From: Pseudoalteromonas rubra
Lineage (GTDB): Bacteria; Pseudomonadota; Gammaproteobacteria; Enterobacterales; Alteromonadaceae
NCBI RefSeq assembly: GCF_000238295.3
Contig: NZ_AHCD03000043.1
Coordinates: 1 to 64,000, forward strand
Reading direction: 5' to 3'
Length of the DNA stretch: 64,000 nucleotides
Shown: piece after piece, positions 10,301 to 17,789 of the stretch
Layout: every line of letters begins with the position of its first letter
Position numbering within the stretch: the stretch's first letter is position 1
Made by a program: the position numbers and the translations under genes
The notes under the pieces: generated by a model
What the model saw: the letters and a program-made list of their open reading frames with translations, nothing else
What the model was told of the DNA's origin: nothing
Database searches by the model: none

Positions 10301-11012
10301 TACAGACTGCGAAAAACTGTATAAAACCGGAGATCTGGGTCGCCACCAGCGCGATGGGCGTATTCAGTTCATCGGTCGCATGGATGATCAGGTGCAGATC
10401 CGGGGTTTCAGGATTGAACTCGGTGAAGTCACGCATCAGTTAAGCAGTATCACTCATGTAGACAGTGCCGTAGTGATTGCCAGACAGAGCCAGGGGACTC
10501 AGGTGCTGCATGCTTATCTGAAGCTGGAACACAGTGTCGATGAGCAGCAGCATGCGCAGGAGGTTGAGCGTATCAAGCGCGAGGCCGCGGTTTTCTTACC
10601 CGCTTATATGGTACCTGAACAAATGACGCTGATGCAGGACTGGCCACTGACGGTGAATGGCAAAATCGATAAAAAAGCACTGCCGCAACCGGGCGAAGGG
10701 GTGTCAGGTAGCAAGCAGGTTGCACCGTCCTCGGAGACTGAGTGTCAGCTGCGGGATATCTGGGCTGAGTTACTGGATTATGATGGTGCGCGGATCAGTA
10801 TTAATCAGTCTTTCTTCGAGCTGGGTGGCCACTCACTGAGCTTAATGAAGCTGGTACAACGCCTGCATCAGGTCTTCAACGTCTCTGTGTCGATTAAAGA
10901 AGCCATTGAGCATGCACAAATCGATCAACTGGCGCAGCTTCTGGATAAGAAAATACTGGACTTGCAGCTGAGTGAAATTAACGAAGCTGAGCTGGACGAA
11001 GTCGAGTTCTAA
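5430..11012 (+). CDS. NRPS, continuation after duplication 1: A(partial)-T-E-C-A(Thr)-T
   Basis: This frame begins in duplicated sequence with the C-terminal half of the Phe A domain. It continues through T (GGDS), a complete epimerization domain (HHLVVDGVSW; GREEALFDGLDVTQTMGWF; FNYLGKLDN), a C domain at about 7790-9090 (HHHVLTDGW), an A domain at about 9150-10680 and a T domain near 10812 (GGHS). The A-domain specificity residues D-F-W-N-V-G-M-V-H match the classical threonine code. The order E then C predicts D-Phe being passed to Thr. There is no thioesterase; the protein ends in an acidic tail (AELDEVEF), typical of a C-terminal docking peptide. The apparent GTG start at 5430 is an artefact of the frame break: the true gene starts upstream of the window. 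Confidence 0.93.
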   Translation: MVARWRAHYPFYNAYGPSETSVCATVGEITDDTIHIGTPLCNVQTYVLDQQQNLLPHGSLGELYVGGDGLARGYLGQPEMTAERFIDNPFYDPKVAGSSKRLYRTGDLVRYLNDGNLAFVGRADDQIKIRGFRVELGEIAQRLSQLTEIDSAVVVAKKGASGNDLVAYVQPTEVVTTEDQSDFIGATLAQLAAQVPEYMVPKLAVVIDEWPLTANGKINKKALPEPDKALLQNAYCAPRNNTEATLCDIWQDLLGIEQVGIQDNFFTLGGDSIIAIQMVGRARQQGLHLNVKQLFATPSIATLSEHVEFSTRINAQQDAVTGEMPLLPIQQRFFAANRAAPSHYNQSLLLSAPGNLTSHFSELVNALVERHDALRLRFAEVASFAPLCGTQVANMHQIVDLSDLNEADFSAEVERQCDALQRQLDIEKGPLCKFVYFYAGDDKPARLFMTIHHLVVDGVSWRILLQDLETALQAIETAQPIQLAEKTSSYQAWGEAVNALAQSEALSEQQTYWRDRLSLFPAQSSAKVAAEQWQNVSFSLDESDTRILLADCQQVFHSNVDTLMLSAFLLAYQTTFDRPLLRVDMESHGREEALFDGLDVTQTMGWFTNLYPLILGGQQDDLIATVKSVKQTLQQLPMHGLGYGLLKYIRQDDEICALDKRSVDQAIVFNYLGKLDNVTGTQGRLAMAQESRGAESAPEAADLHHLMVNGQSQDNQLRFDLSFAMPSYSEAQIEALSARFKAVLLQLVAKAKAGAECQTLIVEDFPAATLEQAQLDSLQAQYSDIERVYVATPMQQGMIYHDLLQQDASLYTTLTHFELNGEVDTPAMQQAWQNVIARHAILRTSFSVFDDADIHQVVHNNALIEMEVLDWQHKSAELLETQLSELHHAIKAKGFDFNLAPLMSLTLVRLPAQKAQLIWSHHHVLTDGWCQATLFSEVLGYYQSLTGGQPLTLPPAANYEDYIQWLCNQSRDEARAFWDAELAGVSAPTTLQLPAATSDVPCYDEIKWSCDETLTRQLSQFAQNQQVTANAVLQLVWAYTLHRYSAQSDVCFGTTLSGRPPEVANVEQMIGLFINTVPVRVQLDHQASIGAQLQQMHKAHSQREQHSYLPLPEILSCGGHGIQGAMFDSLFVFENFPADLHDTGAQAQHSGASQLQVNSAASIEYTNYPVAMTASMQGVLSLRLSFHGHQYERADMEGLLGHFNTALSNLMSLDATASLSEMEIMQSQEQQALLAAPKMAYADAQLHSVIEQFDHHVRATPERPALVMDNQTLSYAELDKMATTLAAQLVHEYGIQQRDLIGLCVERSIDTVVGVLAILKAGGAYVPLDPNSPAERLNYIINDAHIALCLAQPQCAAALDEAQCQVVSLDGKALLSQDHGLTLVLPEVLLSDPAYVIYTSGSTGAPKGVVQTHRNMARLFASAAEDFSFSNQDTWCLFHSYAFDFSVWEIWGALIHGGKLLIPTHHQTRDTAAFVELCQQHQLSVLNQTPSAFGVFAEHVVAHDISLPALRYVVFGGEALQTQHLQSWCQHPANAQTELINMYGITETTVHVTFAPIARQEIDQIHIGRPLADQAVYILDAQLQPVPVGVAGEMYVTGAGLADGYLGREALSAERFIDNPHCVGTDCEKLYKTGDLGRHQRDGRIQFIGRMDDQVQIRGFRIELGEVTHQLSSITHVDSAVVIARQSQGTQVLHAYLKLEHSVDEQQHAQEVERIKREAAVFLPAYMVPEQMTLMQDWPLTVNGKIDKKALPQPGEGVSGSKQVAPSSETECQLRDIWAELLDYDGARISINQSFFELGGHSLSLMKLVQRLHQVFNVSVSIKEAIEHAQIDQLAQLLDKKILDLQLSEINEAELDEVEF

Positions 11013-11018
11013 GCGGCT

Positions 11019-11043
11019 ATTCCCGGTTGCCAATGGCACCGGG
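11019..11043 (+). terminator. Imperfect hairpin just after the NRPS stop
   Basis: CCCGG...CCGGG with an inner TGCC/GGCA pair and a one-base bulge, seven bases after the stop codon. It has no T-run of its own and is probably part of a two-hairpin 3' structure with the next feature. Confidence 0.35.
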
Positions 11044-11061
11044 ATGCGTGTTCATGATTGA

Positions 11062-11093
11062 CAGCCGTGATCTCATGCATGAGATCACGGCTG
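11062..11093 (+). terminator. Perfect 32-bp palindrome, probable stem-loop terminator between NRPS genes
   Basis: The half-site CAGCCGTGATCTCATG is followed at once by its exact reverse complement. It lies 50 bases after the first NRPS stop. As RNA it would form a very stable hairpin, but only a short CTTTACC follows, so termination may be incomplete. It could also be a protein-binding operator. Confidence 0.5.
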
Positions 11094-11340
11094 CTTTACC
11101 GTGGTTGCACGGATAAAATGTTGTGCAACCCTGTTCGAGCAATGCAGTATGAAAGCGCTCAACCCTGCCTGATTTACTGGTCTTTTCGCTGTCAAGAGAG
11201 GTGACAGATCAGTGGCCTTGTCAAATCTTACAGGCAGTCATCACCACCCCGGTTCTGTTATAAATAGTCGTATGTAGTGACCACAGAAGTAACATGAAGT
11301 CAGTCTCTGGCGCATGTCTCGACTAACAGGACTTGAATGA

Positions 11341-14300
11341 ATGGTTGAAATCAACAAATTATTAGCTGAACTGGTTGCTCAGGGAGTAGCAGTTTACCTG
11401 GATAATGGCAAGCTCAAGGCCAAAGCCCAGAAAGGGGCCCTGACCGCAGAGCATAAAGCGCTTATTAGCGCGAACAAGCATGACATTATTGCAACGCTGT
11501 CCCAATCCGCCCCCATTGAGCAGGTTGAGCGCATTCAGCCGGTGGCAGAGCAAGATAAACAACATAGTTTGTCGTTTGCTCAGCAGCGTCTGTGGTTTGT
11601 CAATCAACTACAAGGCGGTGGCAGTGAGTACAACATGCCGATGGCCTACTCGGTGTATCAGCCGTTTGATGTACCACGTGCCACGCATGCGTTGCGTACC
11701 ATTATCGCGCGTCATGAGATTCTCAGAACGGGCTATGAAGCCAGTGACGAAGGACCCCGGCGCCTGGTACGTGAACAAGTCAGTAATGAGGTGCAGTTTA
11801 CCGATCTGAGTGCGCTGGCGGAACCTGTGCAGCGGGACGAGGTCAAGGCACTGGCGCTGGCCCATGCCGGACGGGAATTTGATCTGCAACACGATGCACT
11901 GCTGGATATTCACTATGTCAAACTAACCGATACGCCATCTGGTACTCAGCCGCATGGTATTTTGCTGTTTAACATGCACCATATCGCGTCCGACGCCTGG
12001 TCGATGGACATACTTAAAAATGAATTTATGACGCTGTACAGCAGCGAACAGGGTTTGCCCCCTTTAACGGTGCAGTACAGTGACTTTGCTCACTGGCAGC
12101 AAAACTGGGCAAAGTCGCAGGACTATCAGGACCAGTTAGCCTACTGGCGTTCACATCTCACGGGCTTACCAGAATTACACAGCCTGACTCCAGATCACCC
12201 CAGACCGGCGAAGAAAAAGTTCAGTGGTAAAAAGTGCAATCAAACACTCAGTACTGAACTGACGGAAAAATTAGTAACCATTGCCCGTCACTATCAGTTA
12301 TCACCCTTTATGTGTCTGCACAGTGCGCTGGTATTGCTACTCCATACTTTTACAGCCAGCCGGGATATTGTGGTGGGCACCACAGTTGCTAACCGGGCTC
12401 AGGCCGAAGTGGCCCAGCTGATAGGGTGTTTCCTAAATCGTCTGGTATTGCGGGTTGAGCTTAAAGCCCAGTCCCTGGATAGTTATCTGCAACATATTCG
12501 GCAAGTTCATTTGTCGGCTCAGGCCAATCAGGATGTGCCTTTTGAGCACCTGGTTGAGCAGCTCGATGTAACCCGCTCTAATAGCTATACGCCGCTATTT
12601 CAAATTCAGCTGACCTGCAATGACAGTGGGTTAGCTGACAGCCCGCAGGCGCCGAAAAGCACGCCGTTCAGACCTTATGTGCCCGAAGATATGACCATGA
12701 CAATTCGCGGTGATATTGATATCCATGCAGAGCTTGGTCAGCAGGGGACCGTGATCGGCTGGTCATATGATGATGCCTTGTACAGTGAGCAAAGCATCAC
12801 GACCATGATGGCACATCTTGAAACCATTTTAGAAAACTATGCCCGTTGTCTGGACACAGAACATGGATTTGACACTTCTATTGATGCTTTGACAGCGCTC
12901 AGCGATACGCAGTTTAGTCAGTTACAAACCCAGTTGCCAGTCACACACAGCGCTTACGACGCGCGCAGTTTGACAGAGCGATTTGAGCAGCAGGCTGCAC
13001 TGACACCGGATGCGATTGCCGTACACAGTGATACCGAACAGCTTAGCTATGCGCAGCTTAATGCGCAGGCGGCTAAACTGGCTGACTGTTTACAGGAGCA
13101 GGGCGTTGAGCCCGGCGATCTGGTGGGTGTTTGCATGCCACGCAGTGCTTGCCTGATGGTCAGCTTACTAGGCGTGCTCAAAGCCGGGGCAGCCTATATT
13201 CCGTTTGAACCCAGCAACACCAAAGCCCGTAACCAGCAAATTATCGCTGATGCCGCTCTGGAGTGGGTGATTGTCAGTGACGCACTGGCCGCCCGTGTTC
13301 CGGATGCCGGGGTTGACCTGCTGTTACTGGAGCAGGATGTCACTGATGCAAACTGGCTCAGTGGCTATGACAGCGATTTTGGCGCGGAAACGGTTGCCCA
13401 TGACAGCCCCGCGTATGTGATTTACACCTCAGGCTCCACCGGCACCCCCAAAGGCGTGGAGATCAGCCACCGGGCCCTGATGGATTATTTGAACTTTGCC
13501 CTCAAAGGCTACTATGCCGACCACCTCAACGGCTCACTGCTGGTGACATCACACGGTTTTGATATTGGTGTTCCGAGTTTGTACTTACCGCTCTTGAGTG
13601 GTGGCAGTGTGCAATTGCTGGATAATCAGGAGTTGTTACCGGTCCTGAGTAAAGCGCTGAATAAAGCGGATGAGCCACGACTGGTGCGGATGACGCCGCA
13701 TCATGTGGAAGGGATACTGGCCTTGCAGGAGGCGCCGCTTGCAGGCGTGCAGCACGTGTTTGTGATTGGCGGTGAGCGCTTTGAGCGCGATGTGGCACTG
13801 GCCTTACAAACCCAGTTCCCGGACAGTCAGGTATTCAACCACTATGGTCCGTCTGAGGCTACGGTAGGCTGTGTGATGTATGACATCAGTGCCAATCAGG
13901 CCGACTTACCGGCGGAGCTACCCATTGGCCGGGCCATGGACAACACCTATGCCTATGTACTGGATGCGCAGCTTAACGCCCTGCCACAGGGTGCCCGGGG
14001 TGAGTTGTTTGTCGGCGGGCCGTGTCTGGCCACAGGTTATGTGAATAACCCGACGCTGAGCGCCGAGCGCTTTATTGAGAACCCGTTTTATGACCCCAGT
14101 GATGCGACCAGTCCGGCCCGTTTGTATCGCACCGGCGATCAGGTGCGCTATCAAAACAGTGGCGAGCTGATGTTTTTAGGACGCATAGACGAGCAGGTTA
14201 AGATCCGGGGTTTCCGGGTGGAGCTGGGTGATATCAGCAGCCAGTTGCAGCAAGTCACTGGCGTTGAATCCGCTGAGGTGTTGTGTAAACCCCTGTCTAC

Positions 14301-14574
14301 CGGCCCGGAGCTAGTCGCCTATATCAAGGCACAAGACTCGGCGCAGCTGGGTGCGCTTTTGAGTGACTGTGAGCGTCTGCTGGGTGAGCAGTTACCGGCC
14401 TATATGGTACCGGCCCACTTTGTTGGGCTGCAACACTGGCCGCTGACAGCGAACGGTAAACTGGACAAAAAAGCACTGCCGGACCCGCAGGAAAAAGCTG
14501 CGGCCCAACACGTTGCGCCACGCACAGCAACGGAGGCGCGGAAACGGTTGCCCATGACAGCCCCGCGTATGTGA
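11341..14574 (+). CDS. NRPS, second gene, N-terminal part: TubC-type docking-C-A(Asp-like), broken by duplication 2
   Basis: Residues 1 to about 52 (VEINKLLAELVAQGVAVYL..., then KGALT) look like a TubC_N docking domain, which receives the acidic tail of an upstream NRPS. A C domain of the LCL type follows (SFAQQRLWFVNQL; active site HHIASDAW, where the usual Gly after Asp is Ala). An A domain occupies about 12950-14480. I read its specificity residues as D-I-P-R-V-G-H-V-G, nearest to the aspartate code (D-L-T-K-V-G-H-I-G) because of H322 and G331; the P239 and R278 positions are unusual, so Asp is a moderate prediction. At 14534 the sequence jumps back to the start of the A-domain core and stops in the wrong frame at 14574. 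The ATG at 11341 is right for a docking-domain start. Confidence 0.92.
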   Translation: MVEINKLLAELVAQGVAVYLDNGKLKAKAQKGALTAEHKALISANKHDIIATLSQSAPIEQVERIQPVAEQDKQHSLSFAQQRLWFVNQLQGGGSEYNMPMAYSVYQPFDVPRATHALRTIIARHEILRTGYEASDEGPRRLVREQVSNEVQFTDLSALAEPVQRDEVKALALAHAGREFDLQHDALLDIHYVKLTDTPSGTQPHGILLFNMHHIASDAWSMDILKNEFMTLYSSEQGLPPLTVQYSDFAHWQQNWAKSQDYQDQLAYWRSHLTGLPELHSLTPDHPRPAKKKFSGKKCNQTLSTELTEKLVTIARHYQLSPFMCLHSALVLLLHTFTASRDIVVGTTVANRAQAEVAQLIGCFLNRLVLRVELKAQSLDSYLQHIRQVHLSAQANQDVPFEHLVEQLDVTRSNSYTPLFQIQLTCNDSGLADSPQAPKSTPFRPYVPEDMTMTIRGDIDIHAELGQQGTVIGWSYDDALYSEQSITTMMAHLETILENYARCLDTEHGFDTSIDALTALSDTQFSQLQTQLPVTHSAYDARSLTERFEQQAALTPDAIAVHSDTEQLSYAQLNAQAAKLADCLQEQGVEPGDLVGVCMPRSACLMVSLLGVLKAGAAYIPFEPSNTKARNQQIIADAALEWVIVSDALAARVPDAGVDLLLLEQDVTDANWLSGYDSDFGAETVAHDSPAYVIYTSGSTGTPKGVEISHRALMDYLNFALKGYYADHLNGSLLVTSHGFDIGVPSLYLPLLSGGSVQLLDNQELLPVLSKALNKADEPRLVRMTPHHVEGILALQEAPLAGVQHVFVIGGERFERDVALALQTQFPDSQVFNHYGPSEATVGCVMYDISANQADLPAELPIGRAMDNTYAYVLDAQLNALPQGARGELFVGGPCLATGYVNNPTLSAERFIENPFYDPSDATSPARLYRTGDQVRYQNSGELMFLGRIDEQVKIRGFRVELGDISSQLQQVTGVESAEVLCKPLSTGPELVAYIKAQDSAQLGALLSDCERLLGEQLPAYMVPAHFVGLQHWPLTANGKLDKKALPDPQEKAAAQHVAPRTATEARKRLPMTAPRM

Positions 14575-15688
14575 TTTACACCTCAGGCTCCACCGGCACC
14601 CCCAAAGGCGTGGAGATCAGCCACCGGGCCCTGATGGATTATTTGAACTTTGCCCTCAAAGGCTACTATGCCGACCACCTCAACGGCTCACTGCTGGTGA
14701 CATCACACGGTTTTGATATTGGTGTTCCGAGTTTGTACTTACCGCTCTTGAGTGGTGGCAGTGTGCAATTGCTGGATAATCAGGAGTTGTTACCGGTCCT
14801 GAGTAAAGCGCTGAATAAAGCGGATGAGCCACGACTGGTGCGGATGACGCCGCATCATGTGGAAGGGATACTGGCCTTGCAGGAGGCGCCGCTTGCAGGC
14901 GTGCAGCACGTGTTTGTGATTGGCGGTGAGCGCTTTGAGCGCGATGTGGCACTGGCCTTACAAACCCAATTCCCGGACAGTCAGGTATTCAACCACTATG
15001 GTCCGTCTGAGGCTACGGTAGGCTGTGTGATGTATGACATCAGTGCCAATCAGGCCGACTTACCGGCGGAGCTACCCATTGGCCGGGCCATGGACAACAC
15101 CTATGCCTATGTACTGGATGCGCAGCTTAACGCCCTGCCACAGGGTGCCCGGGGTGAGTTGTTTGTCGGCGGGCCGTGTCTGGCCACAGGTTATGTGAAT
15201 AACCCGACGCTGAGCGCCGAGCGCTTTATTGAGAACCCGTTTTATGACCCCAGTGATGCGACCAGTCCGGCCCGTTTGTATCGCACCGGCGATCAGGTGC
15301 GCTATCAAAACAGTGGCGAGCTGATGTTTTTAGGACGCATAGACGAGCAGGTTAAGATCCGGGGTTTCCGGGTGGAGTTGGGTGATATCAGCAGCCAGTT
15401 GCAGCAAATCACTGGCGTTGAATCCGCTGAGGTGTTGTGTAAACCCCTGTCTACCGGCCCGGAGCTAGTCGCCTATATCAAGGCACAAGACTCGGCGCAG
15501 CTGGGTGCTCTGCTGAGTGACTGCGAGCGTCTGCTGGGTGAGCAGTTACCAGCCTATATGGTACCGGCCCACTTTGTCGGGCTGCAACACTGGCCGCTGA
15601 CAGCGAACGGTAAACTGGACAAAAAAGCACTGCCGGACCCGCAGGAAAAAGCCGCGGCCCAACACGTTGCGCCACGCACAGCAACGGA
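13381..15688 (+). repeat. Direct tandem duplication 2 (2 x 1154 bp, about 99% identical) inside NRPS gene
   Basis: Copy 1 is 13381-14534 and copy 2 is 14535-15688. The unit runs from just before the A-domain IYTSGSTG motif to the end of the A domain. I count 10 differences, at copy 1 positions 13815, 14224, 14254, 14355, 14358, 14359, 14370, 14397, 14424 and 14499. Nine fall in the last 280 bases and only 14254 changes the protein (Val to Ile). The length is 2 modulo 3, so the frame breaks at the junction, which shares a single G. Synonymous clustered differences look like two real, diverged copies rather than sequencing error. Confidence 0.97.
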
Positions 15689-17789
15689 GCAGCAGCTGGT
15701 TGAGCTGTGGTCTTCATTATTAAAGTTAACGCCGGAGCATATAAGCGTAGACAGCAGCTTCTTTAAGCTGGGTGGACATTCTTTGTTGTCGGTGCGTTTA
15801 GTGGCCGCAATCAAACAGGCCTTCGGGGTTGAATTCAGTATCAGCGAGTTGTTTGAACATGCGAGCATCGCCAGCCAGGCACAACAGGTCGAGCATAAAC
15901 AGGCACAGGGAGGCAGCACAGCACAGCGTATAGAAGTGCAGGCCCGTCCGCAAGATGGTCGCATGGCCGCATCCTTTGCGCAGCAACGACTGTGGTTCAT
16001 CGACCGCTTACAGGGTGGTTCGGCGCAATACAACATGCCAGCCGCGTTTGAAGTGAGCGGTGAGCTGGACCTGAACGCTGTTGAGGCAGCATTAAACACC
16101 ATAGTTGCGCGTCACGAAGTACTGCGCAGTGTTTATCGGGACGGCGACTCGGGAACAGAGCAGGTGATCCAGACTGACGTACACTTCACACTGGATTATG
16201 AAGACCTCAGGTTGCTGAGCCCGGCAACACAGCAACAGACAATTGCGTCACTGATCCCACGCTTACAATCACAGCCGTTTGACCTGAGCAAGGACCTGAT
16301 GATCCGGGCTGCGTATATAGATACGGGTGCCGATTCCGAGCATGCGTCTGTGTTACTGTTTAATATCCACCATATCGCTTCTGACGGATGGTCGTTGCAG
16401 CTGCTGGTGAAAGAGTTTGTACTGTTGTATCGGGCATACACGCAAAGTCAGGACAATCCGCTGACCCCGTTATCGATTCAGTACGCTGATTATGCTCACT
16501 GGCAACATAGCTACCTGAGCGGCCCGGTTCTGGAGCGCCAGTTAACCTACTGGAGTGAGCAATTATCTGATCTGCCTCCGGTACACAGCCTGCCGCTGGA
16601 CCATCCGCGTCCGCAGGTCAAGCAGCATGTCGGGGAGCTGGTACAGGGTAAACTGGATAGTGATGTCGCAGCTGGGCTGGCCGAGCTGGCTCAATCGCAG
16701 GGACTAACCTCCTTTATGCTATTGCACAGCGCGCTTTCATTATTGCTGAGCAGACACAGTAACAGCAAAGACGTGGTGATAGGCACACCGGTTGCGAATC
16801 GCACACAGACTGAACTTGAGTCTTTAATTGGCTTTTTTGTCAATACACTCGTGCTGAGAGTGAACACGGCTCAGCCCGACATAACGCGTTACTTAGAGCA
16901 TGTTAAAGCGGTGCACCTTGGCGCACAGTCGCATCAGGACGTGCCATTTGAACAGCTGGTTGAGCGATTAAATGTGCCCAGAAGTACAGCACATTCGCCA
17001 CTATTTCAAATTATGCTCACCACGCAGACCGATTATGGCCTTGATGACCAGGCCACCGAGCAGGGGGAGCTGGACCTGAACGGGGCTGCACTGACCATGC
17101 GTGGCGCAGCACAGACGGTTGCCAAATTCGATATTGAAGTCAACATAAGTACGTCAGCGCAGGGGGTTGCGATTAACTGGGTGTATGACAAAGCCTTGTT
17201 TACGCACGCGCACATCAGTACGCTCAATCGCCATCTGATGCAGATATTGACTCAGCTATCACAGCTGCAATCCACGTCAGTGCCGTTAAGTAGCATCGCG
17301 TTGTTATCCGCACAGGAGCGAACGCATTTACTTGAGACACTCAATCCGACACCGGTTGATTATGACACTTCGCTGACGATGGCGCAGTGGATTGAACGTC
17401 AGGTCGCTAAAACCCCGACGCAAACCGCGCTATGTTACGAAGGGCAGACACTGAGTTATCAGTCTCTCAATGATAAAGCGAACCAGCTGGCCAGGCACCT
17501 GCGTGCAGAGCATCAGGTTGCTCCAGGCACTCTGGTGGGCGTATGCATGACTCGTTCTCTGGAAATGGTGATCGGCATACTGGCCATACTGAAAGCCGGT
17601 GGTGCCTATGTGCCGCTTGACCCAACACTGCCAGAAACACGTCTAGACTATATGCTGGCACACGCAGGTATTACGACCATCTTGACGCAAAGTGAACATC
17701 AGTCTAAGTGTCAGGCAAACAATGAAAATACGCCAGCACTGATCCTGATGGAGTTTATCGGGACGGCGACTCGGGAACAGAGCAGGTGA
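14571..17789 (+). CDS. NRPS, second gene, middle part: A(Asp-like, partial)-T-C-A(partial), bounded by duplications 2 and 3
   Basis: The frame starts in the second copy of the Asp-like A domain at MIYTSGSTG and overlaps the previous frame as GTGA. T follows at about 15756 (FFKLGGHS). A C domain of LCL type runs about 15960-17260 (SFAQQRLWFIDRL; HHIASDGW). The N-terminal part of the next A domain then begins (LSYQSLNDKANQLARHLR, LAILKAGGAYVPLDP). At 17752 the sequence jumps back into the middle of the C domain and stops at 17789. The GTG start is not a biological start; with one copy of each duplication removed this piece joins its neighbours in frame. Confidence 0.9.
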   Translation: MIYTSGSTGTPKGVEISHRALMDYLNFALKGYYADHLNGSLLVTSHGFDIGVPSLYLPLLSGGSVQLLDNQELLPVLSKALNKADEPRLVRMTPHHVEGILALQEAPLAGVQHVFVIGGERFERDVALALQTQFPDSQVFNHYGPSEATVGCVMYDISANQADLPAELPIGRAMDNTYAYVLDAQLNALPQGARGELFVGGPCLATGYVNNPTLSAERFIENPFYDPSDATSPARLYRTGDQVRYQNSGELMFLGRIDEQVKIRGFRVELGDISSQLQQITGVESAEVLCKPLSTGPELVAYIKAQDSAQLGALLSDCERLLGEQLPAYMVPAHFVGLQHWPLTANGKLDKKALPDPQEKAAAQHVAPRTATEQQLVELWSSLLKLTPEHISVDSSFFKLGGHSLLSVRLVAAIKQAFGVEFSISELFEHASIASQAQQVEHKQAQGGSTAQRIEVQARPQDGRMAASFAQQRLWFIDRLQGGSAQYNMPAAFEVSGELDLNAVEAALNTIVARHEVLRSVYRDGDSGTEQVIQTDVHFTLDYEDLRLLSPATQQQTIASLIPRLQSQPFDLSKDLMIRAAYIDTGADSEHASVLLFNIHHIASDGWSLQLLVKEFVLLYRAYTQSQDNPLTPLSIQYADYAHWQHSYLSGPVLERQLTYWSEQLSDLPPVHSLPLDHPRPQVKQHVGELVQGKLDSDVAAGLAELAQSQGLTSFMLLHSALSLLLSRHSNSKDVVIGTPVANRTQTELESLIGFFVNTLVLRVNTAQPDITRYLEHVKAVHLGAQSHQDVPFEQLVERLNVPRSTAHSPLFQIMLTTQTDYGLDDQATEQGELDLNGAALTMRGAAQTVAKFDIEVNISTSAQGVAINWVYDKALFTHAHISTLNRHLMQILTQLSQLQSTSVPLSSIALLSAQERTHLLETLNPTPVDYDTSLTMAQWIERQVAKTPTQTALCYEGQTLSYQSLNDKANQLARHLRAEHQVAPGTLVGVCMTRSLEMVIGILAILKAGGAYVPLDPTLPETRLDYMLAHAGITTILTQSEHQSKCQANNENTPALILMEFIGTATREQSR

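Larger units (their letters stand above)
11013..11340. other. Intergenic region between the two NRPS genes
   Basis: These 328 bases without a gene hold the two hairpins listed separately (to 11093) and then about 245 bases with no convincing open frame or repeat. The stretch before 11341 may carry a promoter for the second NRPS gene, but no sigma-70 pair stands out. Confidence 0.6.

Noticed and set aside
14571..17789. GTGA overlaps as real translational coupling between separate NRPS proteins
   Set aside because: The supposed starts lie in the middle of A and C domains; they arise because a duplicated in-frame GTG-A is read as a stop in the shifted frame.
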